Of a stretch of 64,000 nucleotides of DNA, positions 17,496 to 25,503 are shown piece by piece (positions within the stretch are counted from its first letter, which is position 1; the number at the start of each line of letters is the position of its first letter). Below the pieces are notes generated by a model that worked only from the letters and a program-made list of their open reading frames with translations, did no database searches and was not told the DNA's origin. The position numbers were made by a program, and so were the translations under genes. Source of the stretch: Tropicimonas isoalkanivorans (GTDB lineage: Bacteria; Pseudomonadota; Alphaproteobacteria; Rhodobacterales; Rhodobacteraceae); assembly GCF_900112335.1 (NCBI RefSeq), contig NZ_FOLG01000010.1, forward strand, positions 124,001 to 188,000, read 5' to 3'.

Positions 17496-18125
17496 TTATG
17501 TCATTCGGAACAAGCCTCTACGTTCCGCCAGAGCGACCGCGTGGGTCGTCGTTCTTGCCTGCAGTTTGGTCTTTGCATTCCGGAGACGCTGCTTGACAGC
17601 ATTCTCGCTGATGGAAAGTTCATAGGCGATTTCCTTGGTCAGCAAACCGTCCCGTATCATCACAAGGGTCTCAAGCTCCGCGCTCGTGAGCGCAATGTCG
17701 ATCGACTCGGTCTGATGAAGGTCCCGAAGGCAGTCGTAAAGAGCTTTCATCTCGTCGGCGGTGAAGTCCCGGTCGTCCCTTGCGAACGTTCCATAGGTCC
17801 GGATACCGGGCTCGTCCTCGTTCATGACACAAACCGCGGCCCCGAAACGGAGATCGTAGGTAGACGCCAGCGCCAGCACGCCCTTCGGGTCGTCGGCAAC
17901 CAGCTCGGACCACTTCACCTGCCCCACGTTTTCATAGACCCACCGTGTGACGGGATCATGCAACATAAGGGCATCGCGGGTATAGAGATGCACCCAGGCC
18001 AGTGGAAGCGTGTTCCACTCATATTCAGGAAAGGCGAAACCGACCCGAACCGCAACATGGAACCCAGCGGGCGCCAACAGTTCGAGCATTGCCTTGTCTG
18101 ATTGAGTTACGCCATTCTGGCTCAT
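17496..18125 (-). CDS. luxR: LuxR family quorum-sensing regulator
   Basis: This 209-residue protein has an autoinducer-binding domain (about 15-135; WVHLYTRDALMLHDP with the ligand-pocket W/Y/D and a later VKWSEL Trp) and a C-terminal LuxR helix-turn-helix (about 145-205; LTSAELETLVMIRDGLLTKEIAYELSISENAVKQRL broken across positions). It should bind an AHL and control nearby genes, possibly luxI. Start ATG at 18125; the frame extends upstream but without a binding site. It is divergent from the DNA-binding-less homologue at 18241. Confidence 0.9.
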   Translation of the reverse strand: MSQNGVTQSDKAMLELLAPAGFHVAVRVGFAFPEYEWNTLPLAWVHLYTRDALMLHDPVTRWVYENVGQVKWSELVADDPKGVLALASTYDLRFGAAVCVMNEDEPGIRTYGTFARDDRDFTADEMKALYDCLRDLHQTESIDIALTSAELETLVMIRDGLLTKEIAYELSISENAVKQRLRNAKTKLQARTTTHAVALAERRGLFRMT

Positions 18126-18240
18126 GACCTGTCCGATATCTCCGGGTGTCCAGCCACTCACACTTCTGCTACGATTTCCTCGAGTTACCCCGTGGTCATG
18201 TCTGAACACCCAACATCTATCCGGGAAGATAGGCAAAAAA

Positions 18241-18735
18241 ATGAACCATACCCGCGAAGTTCATGACATTCTGGCGGAGATGCAGGGACTGTGTACTGCA
18301 GGTTTCGCCGTCGCACTTCACGTGATCTTTACCACGCCCCGCTTCCTCTTCCAGACCTATGATCCGGTCTGGGCGAAGGTCTACTCGGAAAAGGGACTCG
18401 TGATGCGGGACCCCACCGTAAAGTGGGCGCTGCAAAATGACGGAATGATCGACTGGCAAGATCTGGAGGACGACGATCCGGCCGAAGTGATCCGCCAAGC
18501 CCGCGAACATGGCATCGAGTACGGGTTTGCCGCGTCCGTGTGCCAGAACGACTCCCGCAGCATCGGCAGTTTCACGAGCAAAGATGGCGCCTTCTCCGAA
18601 GAAGTTAAACAATCGCTCATGACCTTGTTCAGGCGATTGCATGAAATCACGAATGTCGATGAGGACACGGAGGATACGCTGTCGGATCTCCTGAAGCGGC
18701 TCTCCGTGGAGCTGACGCACGCCTGGCAGAAATAG
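18241..18735 (+). CDS. LuxR-like autoinducer-binding protein lacking the DNA-binding domain
   Basis: This 164-residue protein aligns with the ligand-binding half of the neighbouring LuxR: WAKVYSEKGLVMRDPTVKWAL followed by DWQDL keeps the W-Y-DP-W pocket pattern. It ends with an acidic stretch and a short helix (DLLKRLSVELTHAWQK) where the helix-turn-helix should be. The frame closes normally, with no helix-turn-helix remnant seen after the stop, so it looks like a genuine short protein rather than a frameshift. Start ATG at 18241; GGGAAG lies rather far upstream. By analogy with the truncated TraR-like TrlR it could trap LuxR in inactive heterodimers or act as an AHL sink. That is inference. 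Confidence 0.8.
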   Translation: MNHTREVHDILAEMQGLCTAGFAVALHVIFTTPRFLFQTYDPVWAKVYSEKGLVMRDPTVKWALQNDGMIDWQDLEDDDPAEVIRQAREHGIEYGFAASVCQNDSRSIGSFTSKDGAFSEEVKQSLMTLFRRLHEITNVDEDTEDTLSDLLKRLSVELTHAWQK

Positions 18736-18976
18736 GGCCGCCGCAGCCACCCTCAGTTTTGGGCGTGGGAGCGGTGATGCCCGACAAATGGTCCCTCACC
18801 TGCTTGGACAGGTCCCGGCATCTCGGTCGGTGGAAGAGCCGGACCACCGACCGGGGGCGGCGCAACGCCGTTTACCAAGTTTGCGGATCAAATACCTCGC
18901 CTTGCCGATCCGGCCAGGCAGTTTGCGGATGATGAAAGACTAACCGCGCAGACGCCCGGAAATCCACCAAGAACCG

Positions 18977-19020
18977 GAAAACGCGAAAGCCGCCATCGCG
19001 ACTTCTTCGCGATGGCGGCT
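18977..19020 (-). terminator. Strong Rho-independent terminator, minus strand
   Basis: A perfect 13-bp stem GCCGCCATCGCGA/TCGCGATGGCGGC with a 4-5 nt loop is followed on the minus strand by TTTCGCGTTTTCC. No gene ending nearby explains it except the cassette at 19533-20218, whose stop lies 0.5 kb upstream. Confidence 0.65.
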
Positions 19021-19245
19021 CGCACAAAACACCACCACTTGCCACGACAAGCGAACGTCCAACGCAGCGAGGATCTTGCAAACGGCGGTCATGATGACCA
19101 CCAGCAGATACTCATTAACAGTGACACACGTCCTCGCTGGCCGACACTGACTATCGCTTGCATGATGACTATCCCGCAAAGGGCCGTCCGTTGCATCATG
19201 GTCAAAGGTTTGGATCTGCCCCCGTCTCGCGACACGATTGCAGGG
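18977..19245 (-). repeat. Diverged repeat element, copy A
   Basis: This roughly 270-bp stretch shares ordered blocks with 20492-20742. The best block (19192-19238 with 20694-20740) is about 79 percent identical by eye over 47 bases, including CAAAGGT, CTGCC and CGACACGA. Further shared blocks are CTGGCCG, TATCGC, ACTCrTTAAC and CAAAaCACACCAC, in the same order. Both copies end in a minus-strand terminator. Confidence 0.5.
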
Positions 19246-19371
19246 CATTCGGTGCCATTGTTCGCGAACGGGAAGATTGGCCGAGAATTCTTCCAATCCG
19301 TGCCTCAGAATCGCCCCCCAACTCCCGGATAGGTAGTTTTACCGACACCACCACCACGGTTGACCGACCCA

Positions 19372-19407
19372 AGGGGGCCAGCTCGCACGACGCTGGCCCC
19401 CGAGGTT
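19372..19407 (+). terminator. Rho-independent terminator, plus strand
   Basis: A 10-bp stem GGGGGCCAGC/GCTGGCCCCC with a 9-nt loop is followed by GAGGTTTTT. It lies 640 nt after the short LuxR-like gene, so it ends either a long 3' untranslated region or an unannotated plus-strand RNA. Confidence 0.6.
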
Positions 19408-19532
19408 TTTCGAATCGGACCATCTCGGCTGATTTTCCACCAGATGCGGTCACACGTCATGCGTGCGTCTGTGACGCCCCGGTGACCAGTTTCCCCCCTG
19501 CGCGCATGGAGCGTCATGCAGCGGGTGTTTTT

Positions 19533-19931
19533 TCATTTGAGAAAGATCAGCGTCTCGAGCGTCGATCCGTTGGGCGTTAAATAGGCATTGGCGACGCGCT
19601 TGGTCGACCGTTTCAGGAATGCCTTCACAACGTTACAGATCGCGTCATGTCGCGCCACGGTCTCCGCGTGGTCAGACGCCGTTCCGCCCACGGGGCCGAC
19701 ATTCGAAAACCGAAGCACACGAAAGCCGGGTCCGAAGATACCAGCCTCCCGGAGCGCTTCCAGGGCAAGAATGGCCGCCTGCCTGTCTCCCAGATCGATT
19801 TCCGCGACGGTGAACGTGACAAGTCTGGATGCCGCAAGGTCGACGCGCACCACCTTGTGGCCGTCAATCGTGTCGATCACGTCGACATAGGTCGCCGAAG
19901 GCCGCACCTCGAGGGAGAGACCCGCGGTCAC
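19533..19931 (-). CDS. Conserved-looking protein of unknown function (132 aa)
   Basis: The frame encodes a soluble mixed alpha/beta protein (VTFTVAEIDLGDRQAAILAL; FGPGFRVLRFSNVGPVGG) with gene-like codon use. Its GTG start at 19931 overlaps the stop of the upstream frame (GTGA), which implies translational coupling. No motif is recognised and no signal peptide is present. Together with the 19928-20218 gene it forms a two-gene cassette between two copies of a repeat element, next to the quorum-sensing genes. Confidence 0.55.
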   Translation of the reverse strand: MTAGLSLEVRPSATYVDVIDTIDGHKVVRVDLAASRLVTFTVAEIDLGDRQAAILALEALREAGIFGPGFRVLRFSNVGPVGGTASDHAETVARHDAICNVVKAFLKRSTKRVANAYLTPNGSTLETLIFLK

Positions 19932-20218
19932 GGCACCGTTGCCTTTGGCGAGGCGCGGCAGGTTGAGGTCCCTCCGGCAGCTTTGCAGGCCCGCGCCTGC
20001 CGGATCGCGTCCTCGAGCGATGGAACGGCGTCGTAGTCACCTTCCTCGTTCGCCCAACCGAATCCGAAAGGGCCTCGGAGTTGGCCATTTCGGAGACGGG
20101 TCAGGACACCGCTCAGCCGGAGCTGAACAGCTCGGACATCGAAGTCGAATACAAAAAGATACGCAAAAAACACCAGACAGCCGACAAGCGGCGAAAACTC
20201 GTACATTACCAGACTCAC
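19928..20218 (-). CDS. Small membrane-anchored protein of unknown function (96 aa or 92 aa)
   Basis: An N-terminal hydrophobic helix (FSPLVGCLVFFAYLFVF) is followed by a basic and then acidic soluble part (FGWANEEGDYDAVPSLEDAI) with two Cys near the end. Possible starts are GTG at 20218 or ATG at 20206; neither has a clear ribosome binding site. It is coupled by a 4-nt overlap to the 132-residue gene. A fragment resembling the repeat element (copy C, uncertain) may overlap its 5' part. Function unknown. Confidence 0.45.
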   Translation of the reverse strand: MSLVMYEFSPLVGCLVFFAYLFVFDFDVRAVQLRLSGVLTRLRNGQLRGPFGFGWANEEGDYDAVPSLEDAIRQARACKAAGGTSTCRASPKATVP

Positions 20219-20491
20219 AAAACAACGCGATCACACAACACTACCCGAAGGCAGGATCACTCTACCGCAGATCCCGCACGCGCTCACCATGTCCGAAGGT
20301 TTTACGCAGGCGGGTTTGATCGAGACAATCCAGGTAAAGGCGCGGTATTGAACGGCGTCCGGAGTTCAATGGACTGGGATTTAACGATCAGCAGTCCAAG
20401 GATGGGACGGAACATGGTTGAGGCAAACGCCCATGTCTCTCGTCGTTTTGAGACCTTTGTTCGACAGCCAGAGAGAGATCATTAGGCCCAC

Positions 20492-20530
20492 AAAAGAAAA
20501 CCGGCACCGCGCATTGAGCGCGATGCCGGG
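20492..20530 (-). terminator. Rho-independent terminator, minus strand
   Basis: A stem CCGGCA-CGCGC/GCGCG-TGCCGG (one mismatch, 20502-20530) is followed on the minus strand by TTTTCTTTT. It lies 460 nt past the stop of the lacI-type gene, so it could end that transcript or a separate RNA. Confidence 0.7.
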
Positions 20531-20742
20531 ACACGTCATTGAACTATTTGTCTGCCAAACACACCACACACCACCGGCAGAAAGATACCAAAACCAAGAC
20601 GGGCTAGAACTCGTTAACCGTTTCGACCTCCGGAGGGTCACCTTTACACACTGGCCGTCTCTACATCCTCAATATCGCGCCAAAACCGGAAGCATGCACC
20701 ATGTGCAAAGGTGTGGCCCTGCCTCCGGCTTACGACACGAAG
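20492..20742 (-). repeat. Diverged repeat element, copy B
   Basis: Partner of the 18977-19245 element, in the same orientation about 1.5 kb away. It has the same block order and likewise ends in a minus-strand terminator. On the minus strand it reads from TCGTGTCG to the hairpin. Stop codons interrupt the frame that is open in copy A, so a conserved protein is unlikely. Confidence 0.5.
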
Positions 20743-20991
20743 GCGGTCCGGAGACGCCACTGTTTCCACGATCCCGCTGTGGGCTGATTTTGGACGAAAT
20801 GGCGCCGCCGGGTCGACCCGAAATGGGCTCCGGTCCCGGTATTGAGCCCAGGGCGGGCGGGGCGTTATCCAGCGCACACGAATCGCGTCGCGGGCTCCGC
20901 GAAGAGCCGCGCCAGGGCGCCAAATTTCTGCGGATGGAGCGGAAACTGAAGCTGGTGCGCCAATGTCGCTGGAAGCTAGGTTCCCGGGCGT

Positions 20992-22023
20992 TCAGCGAAT
21001 GTCGAGATTGTCCTCGATCAGGATCTCGATGCGGATTTGTTCCTGCGAGACCAGGGGCGGTCTTTGGTCCGAACGCGCCTTGAGCAACCTTATCGCGCTT
21101 CTCACCAGGTGACCGGGGTTCTGGGCGATGACTGCATCCAGCACCCGTTCGCGCAGCATTTTTTCTGTGTATCGAGTGCGTTCGTGGGCGACGATGACCT
21201 GCCCCGCGGGATCGGTCGTGCCCCGGATGGCTTCGATCGCTAGTCGGGCTTCCGATCCCAGAACATAGGCGCCGACGATGTCCGCTTGGTTTTCATAGGA
21301 GTTCCGAACCACGCGCTCTGTTCGCGCCAGATCACCAAAGGTCTCGAGGGACGGCAGCGGGGTCAGCCTCGGGAAATCCGCGCTCAAAACCCTGTCGAAG
21401 CCGAGGCGCCGCTCAACACTATCGAGCGCATTCATGGTTTCCGAGATGACGAGGATCTTGCCCTGCGTCGGCGCGAGAAACCGGCCGAGAAGGCGACCGG
21501 CGGTGGCGCCGGCGGCGTAGTTGTCGACCCCGACGAAGTCCACGGGTCTCAGGTCCGGCTGTCCGGAAATGAACAGGACTACCTGCACCCCGCGTTCCAC
21601 CAAACGTGTCGTCGCGTCCCTCAACTGAGGGCTCTCCGGGGCCATGATCGCCACGCCATCGGTTTCGTCAGCCGCTACTCCAGCAAGTATCTCCGCTGCC
21701 TTGTGGGGATCGTTCGGCAAGGCACAGCGATAAGAGATGTCGATCGCGTCGAGCCGCATGGCAGCGCGCGCTTCCTGGATTCGATCAATAACCGTTGCCA
21801 GAAAATCGTCCCCAGTCTCGGGCAGAAGGAACTCGAACCGATAGTTTCGCCCCCTCGCGAGGTTCGCGGCGTACTGGTTGCGCACAAAGCCAATCTTTTC
21901 AATGGCGTCGTTCACGGCCTCCACCGTTTCCTTCCGCACACCGGCTCGCTTGTTCAACACGCGATCGACGGTCGCCAGGCTCACTCCGGCCGCCTTCGCG
22001 AGGTCTTTCGTCGTTGGGCGCAT
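20992..22023 (-). CDS. LacI family repressor of the adjacent ABC/kinase operon
   Basis: This 343-residue regulator has an N-terminal LacI helix-turn-helix (residues 3-25; TTKDLAKAAGVSLATVDRVLN) and a periplasmic-binding-like effector domain (about 60-335; VDFVGVDNYAAGATAGRLLG). Start ATG at 22023; an ATG further upstream (22083) has no support. It is divergent from the binding-protein gene, with a strong palindrome pair at 22091-22134 between them. The variant VATVDRVLN instead of VSTVSRVLN is common in sugar-binding LacI relatives that sense pentose or polyol ligands. The ligand here is unknown. Confidence 0.92.
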   Translation of the reverse strand: MRPTTKDLAKAAGVSLATVDRVLNKRAGVRKETVEAVNDAIEKIGFVRNQYAANLARGRNYRFEFLLPETGDDFLATVIDRIQEARAAMRLDAIDISYRCALPNDPHKAAEILAGVAADETDGVAIMAPESPQLRDATTRLVERGVQVVLFISGQPDLRPVDFVGVDNYAAGATAGRLLGRFLAPTQGKILVISETMNALDSVERRLGFDRVLSADFPRLTPLPSLETFGDLARTERVVRNSYENQADIVGAYVLGSEARLAIEAIRGTTDPAGQVIVAHERTRYTEKMLRERVLDAVIAQNPGHLVRSAIRLLKARSDQRPPLVSQEQIRIEILIEDNLDIR

Positions 22024-22090
22024 GCGCGCGATCTCCCGGATATTACGGTAGGGCGTTGTCGCCCAATCCGCGGGCAAGTTCAACGCACGT

Positions 22091-22134
22091 GAGGTACGTA
22101 CATCACATTTTACTTGCTATGACGTACGTACCTC
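22091..22134. promoter_or_regulatory. Operator pair for the LacI-type regulator
   Basis: GAGGTACGTAC (22091-22101) and GTACGTACCTC (22124-22134) form a perfect 11-bp inverted repeat. Each arm itself contains the palindrome GTACGTAC. The centres are 33 bp apart, about three helical turns. It lies between the divergent lacI and binding-protein genes. Confidence 0.75.
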
Positions 22135-22197
22135 AAGTAACAATTGAATAGGTTTATGGGGCGAGGAGGTCCCAGGGCCATTCCAGGGAGGACACCA

Positions 22198-23514
22198 ATG
22201 CAATTCAAACGGACGATGTTCGTCGCGACCGCCGCTCTCGCGGCCGGAAGCGCCGCCGCAACGGCTGACGACCTTACTCTCTGCTGGGCGGCATGGGACC
22301 CGGCCAACGCGCTCGTAGAGCTTTCAAAGGACTTCGAAGCCCAGTCCGGGCATACGATGTCCTTCGAGTTTGTCCCCTGGCCGAATTTCGCGGACCGGAT
22401 GCTGAACGAGTTGAACTCCGGCGGGGAGCTTTGCGACCTGATGATCGGAGACAGCCAGTGGATCGGGCTCGGCGCCGAGGCCGGCCACTACATCCAACTG
22501 AACGACTTTTTCGATGCCGAAGGGATCTCCATGGAGGATTTCCTTCCCGCCACGGTCACGGGCTACGCCGAATGGCCCAAGGGGACGCCGAACTACTGGG
22601 CGCTGCCGGCCTATGCAGATGTGGTGGGGTGGACGTACCGGAAGGACTGGTTCGAGAAGCCGGAACTTCAGGCCGAATTTGAGGAGACCTACGGACGCAA
22701 ACTCGAAGCGCCGAAAACGCTGGACGAGTTGAAGGACATCGCGACCTTCTTTCAGGAGAGGACAATTGACGGCAAGACCGTCTATGGCGCGGCGATCTAC
22801 ACCGAGCGCGGCTCCGAAGGGATCACGATGGGCGTGACCAACGTGCTGTATAACTACGGCTTCGACTACGGCACGCCGGAAGATCCCTACAAGCTCGAAG
22901 GCGTCGTCAACTCGCCCGAGGCCGCTGAAGGTCTGGAGTTCTACAAGGAACTCTACGACTGCTGCACGCCGCCGGGCTCGTCGGATTGGTACATGTCCGA
23001 AGACATCGATGCGTACAAGTCCGGGCAGGTCGCGCTCCAGATGAATTTCGCCTTCATCTGGCCCGGCGTGGAGGCCGACCCGAACGTGGGCGGCGGCAAG
23101 TCCGGATATTTTGCCAACCCCGAGGGTCCGAACGGGCATTTTGCTCAGCTTGGCGGTCAGGGGATCTCGGTGGTGTCCTACTCGGACAGCCAGGACGCCG
23201 CACTTGAGTACATCAAGTGGTTCGCGCAGCCGGAAATCCAGCAGCGGTGGTGGGACATGGGCGGCGCATCGGCGATGCGCGCGGTGGTCGAAGCTCCCGA
23301 CTTCGCCACCAGCCAGCCCTTCGCGCAAACCTTCCTCGATTCCATGGCAATTGTGAAGGATTTCTGGGCCGAACCTGCCTACGCCTCGCTCCTTCTGGCG
23401 ATGCAGGACCATGTGCACAGCTACGTCGTTGCCGGTGAGGGGACCGCCCAGGAAGCGCTGGACAATCTGGTGAGCGACTGGACCGAAATCTTCGAGGACG
23501 AAGGCAAGATGTGA
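22198..23514 (+). CDS. ABC transporter solute-binding protein (family 1)
   Basis: This 438-residue periplasmic protein has a Sec leader (MFVATAALAAGSAAATADDL). The fold is that of extracellular family-1 sugar-binding proteins: NFADRMLNELNSGGELCDLM near the N-terminus and repeated Trp/Tyr in the ligand cleft (YADVVGWTYRKDWF). Start ATG at 22198 follows GGAGGACACC. It heads an operon with two permeases, a small membrane protein, two ATPases and a dihydroxyacetone-type kinase. The whole resembles the rhizobial glycerol (GlpSTPQUV) layout in part, though the regulator is LacI and no glycerol-phosphate dehydrogenase is present. Confidence 0.9.
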   Translation: MQFKRTMFVATAALAAGSAAATADDLTLCWAAWDPANALVELSKDFEAQSGHTMSFEFVPWPNFADRMLNELNSGGELCDLMIGDSQWIGLGAEAGHYIQLNDFFDAEGISMEDFLPATVTGYAEWPKGTPNYWALPAYADVVGWTYRKDWFEKPELQAEFEETYGRKLEAPKTLDELKDIATFFQERTIDGKTVYGAAIYTERGSEGITMGVTNVLYNYGFDYGTPEDPYKLEGVVNSPEAAEGLEFYKELYDCCTPPGSSDWYMSEDIDAYKSGQVALQMNFAFIWPGVEADPNVGGGKSGYFANPEGPNGHFAQLGGQGISVVSYSDSQDAALEYIKWFAQPEIQQRWWDMGGASAMRAVVEAPDFATSQPFAQTFLDSMAIVKDFWAEPAYASLLLAMQDHVHSYVVAGEGTAQEALDNLVSDWTEIFEDEGKM

Positions 23515-23559
23515 CGCCGTCGACAGGCCGCCCGGCCCCTCCCCGCCTGCCGGCCTGAC

Positions 23560-23593
23560 AATGCCTGGAGCGGACTGCTCCGCTCCAGGCATT
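23560..23593 (+). terminator. Intra-operon hairpin between binding protein and permease genes
   Basis: A perfect 15-bp stem AATGCCTGGAGCGGA/TCCGCTCCAGGCATT with a 4-nt loop is followed by CTCTCTCACTCTCCC, not a clean T-run. It probably protects or partially terminates the mRNA so the binding protein is made in excess over the membrane components. Confidence 0.7.
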
Positions 23594-23620
23594 CTCTCTC
23601 ACTCTCCCAAAGGACGACGG

Positions 23621-24568
23621 ATGGCTGACTCCATGATCGAGCGTGCGGCAATGAGCACGCCGCCAGGTACAGCGCGGCGCATTCGGGGGCTTTCAGACCG
23701 GACGATTGCCTGGATCTTCGTCTCCCCGACCATCTTTCTTCTGCTGGCCGTCAACATATTTCCGCTGATCTGGACGATCCGCCTGAGCTTCACGAACTTC
23801 CGGGCAAATCGCCCGAATGCCGAAGTCGCCTGGGTCGGCCTGCGTAACTACGAACGCATCCTGACCGACAGCGACATCTGGCAGACGATGCAGGCGACGG
23901 CACATTTCCTGTTTTGGACGCTGTTCTTCCAGGTGCTGATCGGCTTCACGCTGGCCTGGCTCATCAATCGGAAGTTCAAGGGCAACGATCTCTGGACCAC
24001 GATCATCGTGCTGCCGATGATGCTGTCACCCGCGGTCGTGGGCAATTTCTGGACCTTTCTCTATCAACCGCAGATCGGGCTCTTCAACTACGGAATCGCT
24101 TTCCTCACCGGCGCCGATCCGACCAGCTTCAGCATGATCGGGGATGTGGCTCTGGCACCATGGGCCATCATCATCGTCGACACGTGGATGTGGACGCCGT
24201 TTGTGACGTTGATCTGCCTGGCCGGGCTGCGTTCCATTCCGGACTCGATTTACGAGGCCGCCGAATGCGACAGGGCGTCGAACTGGCGGCAGTTCTGGAC
24301 AATCACCATCCCGATGACCCTGCCCTTCCTGATGCTCGCCGTGCTGTTCCGCGGCATCGAGAACTTCAAGATGTTCGACCTCGTTGTGCAATTGACCGGC
24401 GGCGGGCCGGGGAACACCACCACACTCACCTCGATCGACCTCAAGCGCGAAGCATTCGAGAAATGGCGGACCGGCTATTCCTCGGCCTACGCCATCATCC
24501 TCTTCGTAACGGTCTTCGGGCTGGCCTCGATCTACGTGAAGGCACTGAACAAGGTGAAAGAGAGATGA
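23621..24568 (+). CDS. ABC transporter permease (MalF/UgpA type)
   Basis: This 315-residue permease has six helices and the EAA loop (YEAAECDRASNWRQFWTITIPM). Start ATG at 23621 follows AAAGGACGACGG. The stop overlaps the next permease start by ATGA. It should form the membrane channel with its downstream partner. Confidence 0.92.
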   Translation: MADSMIERAAMSTPPGTARRIRGLSDRTIAWIFVSPTIFLLLAVNIFPLIWTIRLSFTNFRANRPNAEVAWVGLRNYERILTDSDIWQTMQATAHFLFWTLFFQVLIGFTLAWLINRKFKGNDLWTTIIVLPMMLSPAVVGNFWTFLYQPQIGLFNYGIAFLTGADPTSFSMIGDVALAPWAIIIVDTWMWTPFVTLICLAGLRSIPDSIYEAAECDRASNWRQFWTITIPMTLPFLMLAVLFRGIENFKMFDLVVQLTGGGPGNTTTLTSIDLKREAFEKWRTGYSSAYAIILFVTVFGLASIYVKALNKVKER

Positions 24569-25503
24569 GCGGCTATTCCGTCACCGAACCGTCGCGCGGA
24601 CAGAAGTGGATCGCCGGTATTCTCGTCGCCGGATACGCGCTGATTACCATCCTTCCGCTGGTCTGGATCATTGCCACCGGCTTCAAATCGTCTGCCGATT
24701 CAATCGCCTACCCGCCAAAGCTTCTCTTCCAGCCGACCCTCGAAGGCTACGTGAACCTCTTCACAACGCAGACCCGGCAGACCACCGAGTACCTCAACGC
24801 CAACCCGCCTCAGACCTGGTACGAGCGGATCGTGCACGACCGCGGGCTGGTGATTGCCGGTCCGTCCCGCTTCGGCGAGCGGTTCATGAACTCTGTCATC
24901 ATCGGCTTCGGCTCGACCTTCCTGTCGGTCTTTCTCGGCACGCTCGCGGCCTATGCCTTCTCGCGGTTCAAGGTGCCGCTGAAGGACGACCTTCTGTTCT
25001 TCGTGCTGTCCACGCGGATGATGCCGCCCATTGCCGTGGCCATCCCGATCTTCCTGATGTTCCGCTCGCTGGGGCTGAGCGACACGCACGCGGGGATGAT
25101 CCTGCTCTACACGGCCGTGAACCTTTCCCTAGCGGTCTGGCTGCTGAAAGGCTTTATCGACGAAATCCCCGTGGAATACGAGGAAGCGGCGCTGATTGAC
25201 GGCTACACGCGGTTCCAGGCGTTCTACAAGGTGGTCCTGCCGCAGGCAGCGACGGGCATCGCCTCGACCGCGATCTTCTGCCTGATCTTCGCCTGGAACG
25301 AATACGCCTTCGCGGTGCTGCTCACGTCCGGCACGGCGCAGACGGCCCCCCCCTTCATCCCGACCATCATCGGCGTCGGCGGGCAGGACTGGCCCGCAGT
25401 TGCCGCCGGCGCGACGATCTTCCTGCTGCCGGTGATGGTCTTCACCATCCTTCTGCGCAAGCACCTGCTGCGCGGCATCACTTTCGGAGCGGTGCGCAAA
25501 TGA
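24565..25503 (+). CDS. ABC transporter permease (MalG/UgpE type)
   Basis: This 312-residue permease has six helices and an EAA motif (YEEAALIDGYTRFQAFYKVVLP). Start ATG at 24565 is coupled by a 4-nt overlap to the first permease. It is the second channel subunit. A periplasmic insertion of about 40 residues after the first helix (NLFTTQTRQTTEYLNANPPQ) is longer than in MalG. Confidence 0.92.
   Translation: MSGYSVTEPSRGQKWIAGILVAGYALITILPLVWIIATGFKSSADSIAYPPKLLFQPTLEGYVNLFTTQTRQTTEYLNANPPQTWYERIVHDRGLVIAGPSRFGERFMNSVIIGFGSTFLSVFLGTLAAYAFSRFKVPLKDDLLFFVLSTRMMPPIAVAIPIFLMFRSLGLSDTHAGMILLYTAVNLSLAVWLLKGFIDEIPVEYEEAALIDGYTRFQAFYKVVLPQAATGIASTAIFCLIFAWNEYAFAVLLTSGTAQTAPPFIPTIIGVGGQDWPAVAAGATIFLLPVMVFTILLRKHLLRGITFGAVRK

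Larger units (their letters stand above)
18736..19532. other. Gene-poor region with hairpins and repeat element copy A
   Basis: No open frame has convincing support. The stretch carries a minus-strand terminator hairpin (18977-19020), a plus-strand terminator (19372-19407) and copy A of the diverged repeat described at 18977-19245. A minus frame at 18940-19296 reads through copy A; it is doubtful as a protein. Confidence 0.5.
20219..20991. other. Gene-poor region containing repeat element copy B
   Basis: Only copy B (20492-20742) and its terminator (20492-20530) stand out. Base composition is less GC-rich around 20140-20260 and 20480-20650 than in neighbouring genes, as expected for non-coding or recently acquired DNA. 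No open frame is convincing. Confidence 0.5.

Noticed and set aside
18127-18147. Possible lux box ACCTGTCCGATATCTCCGGG T just before luxR
   Set aside because: Only the GATATC centre and outer ACC/GGT are symmetric; the inner arms do not pair, and it overlaps the translation start area.
18940-19296. Minus-strand frame across repeat copy A as a protein gene
   Set aside because: The equivalent frame in copy B is broken by stops, and its end lies beyond a terminator hairpin.
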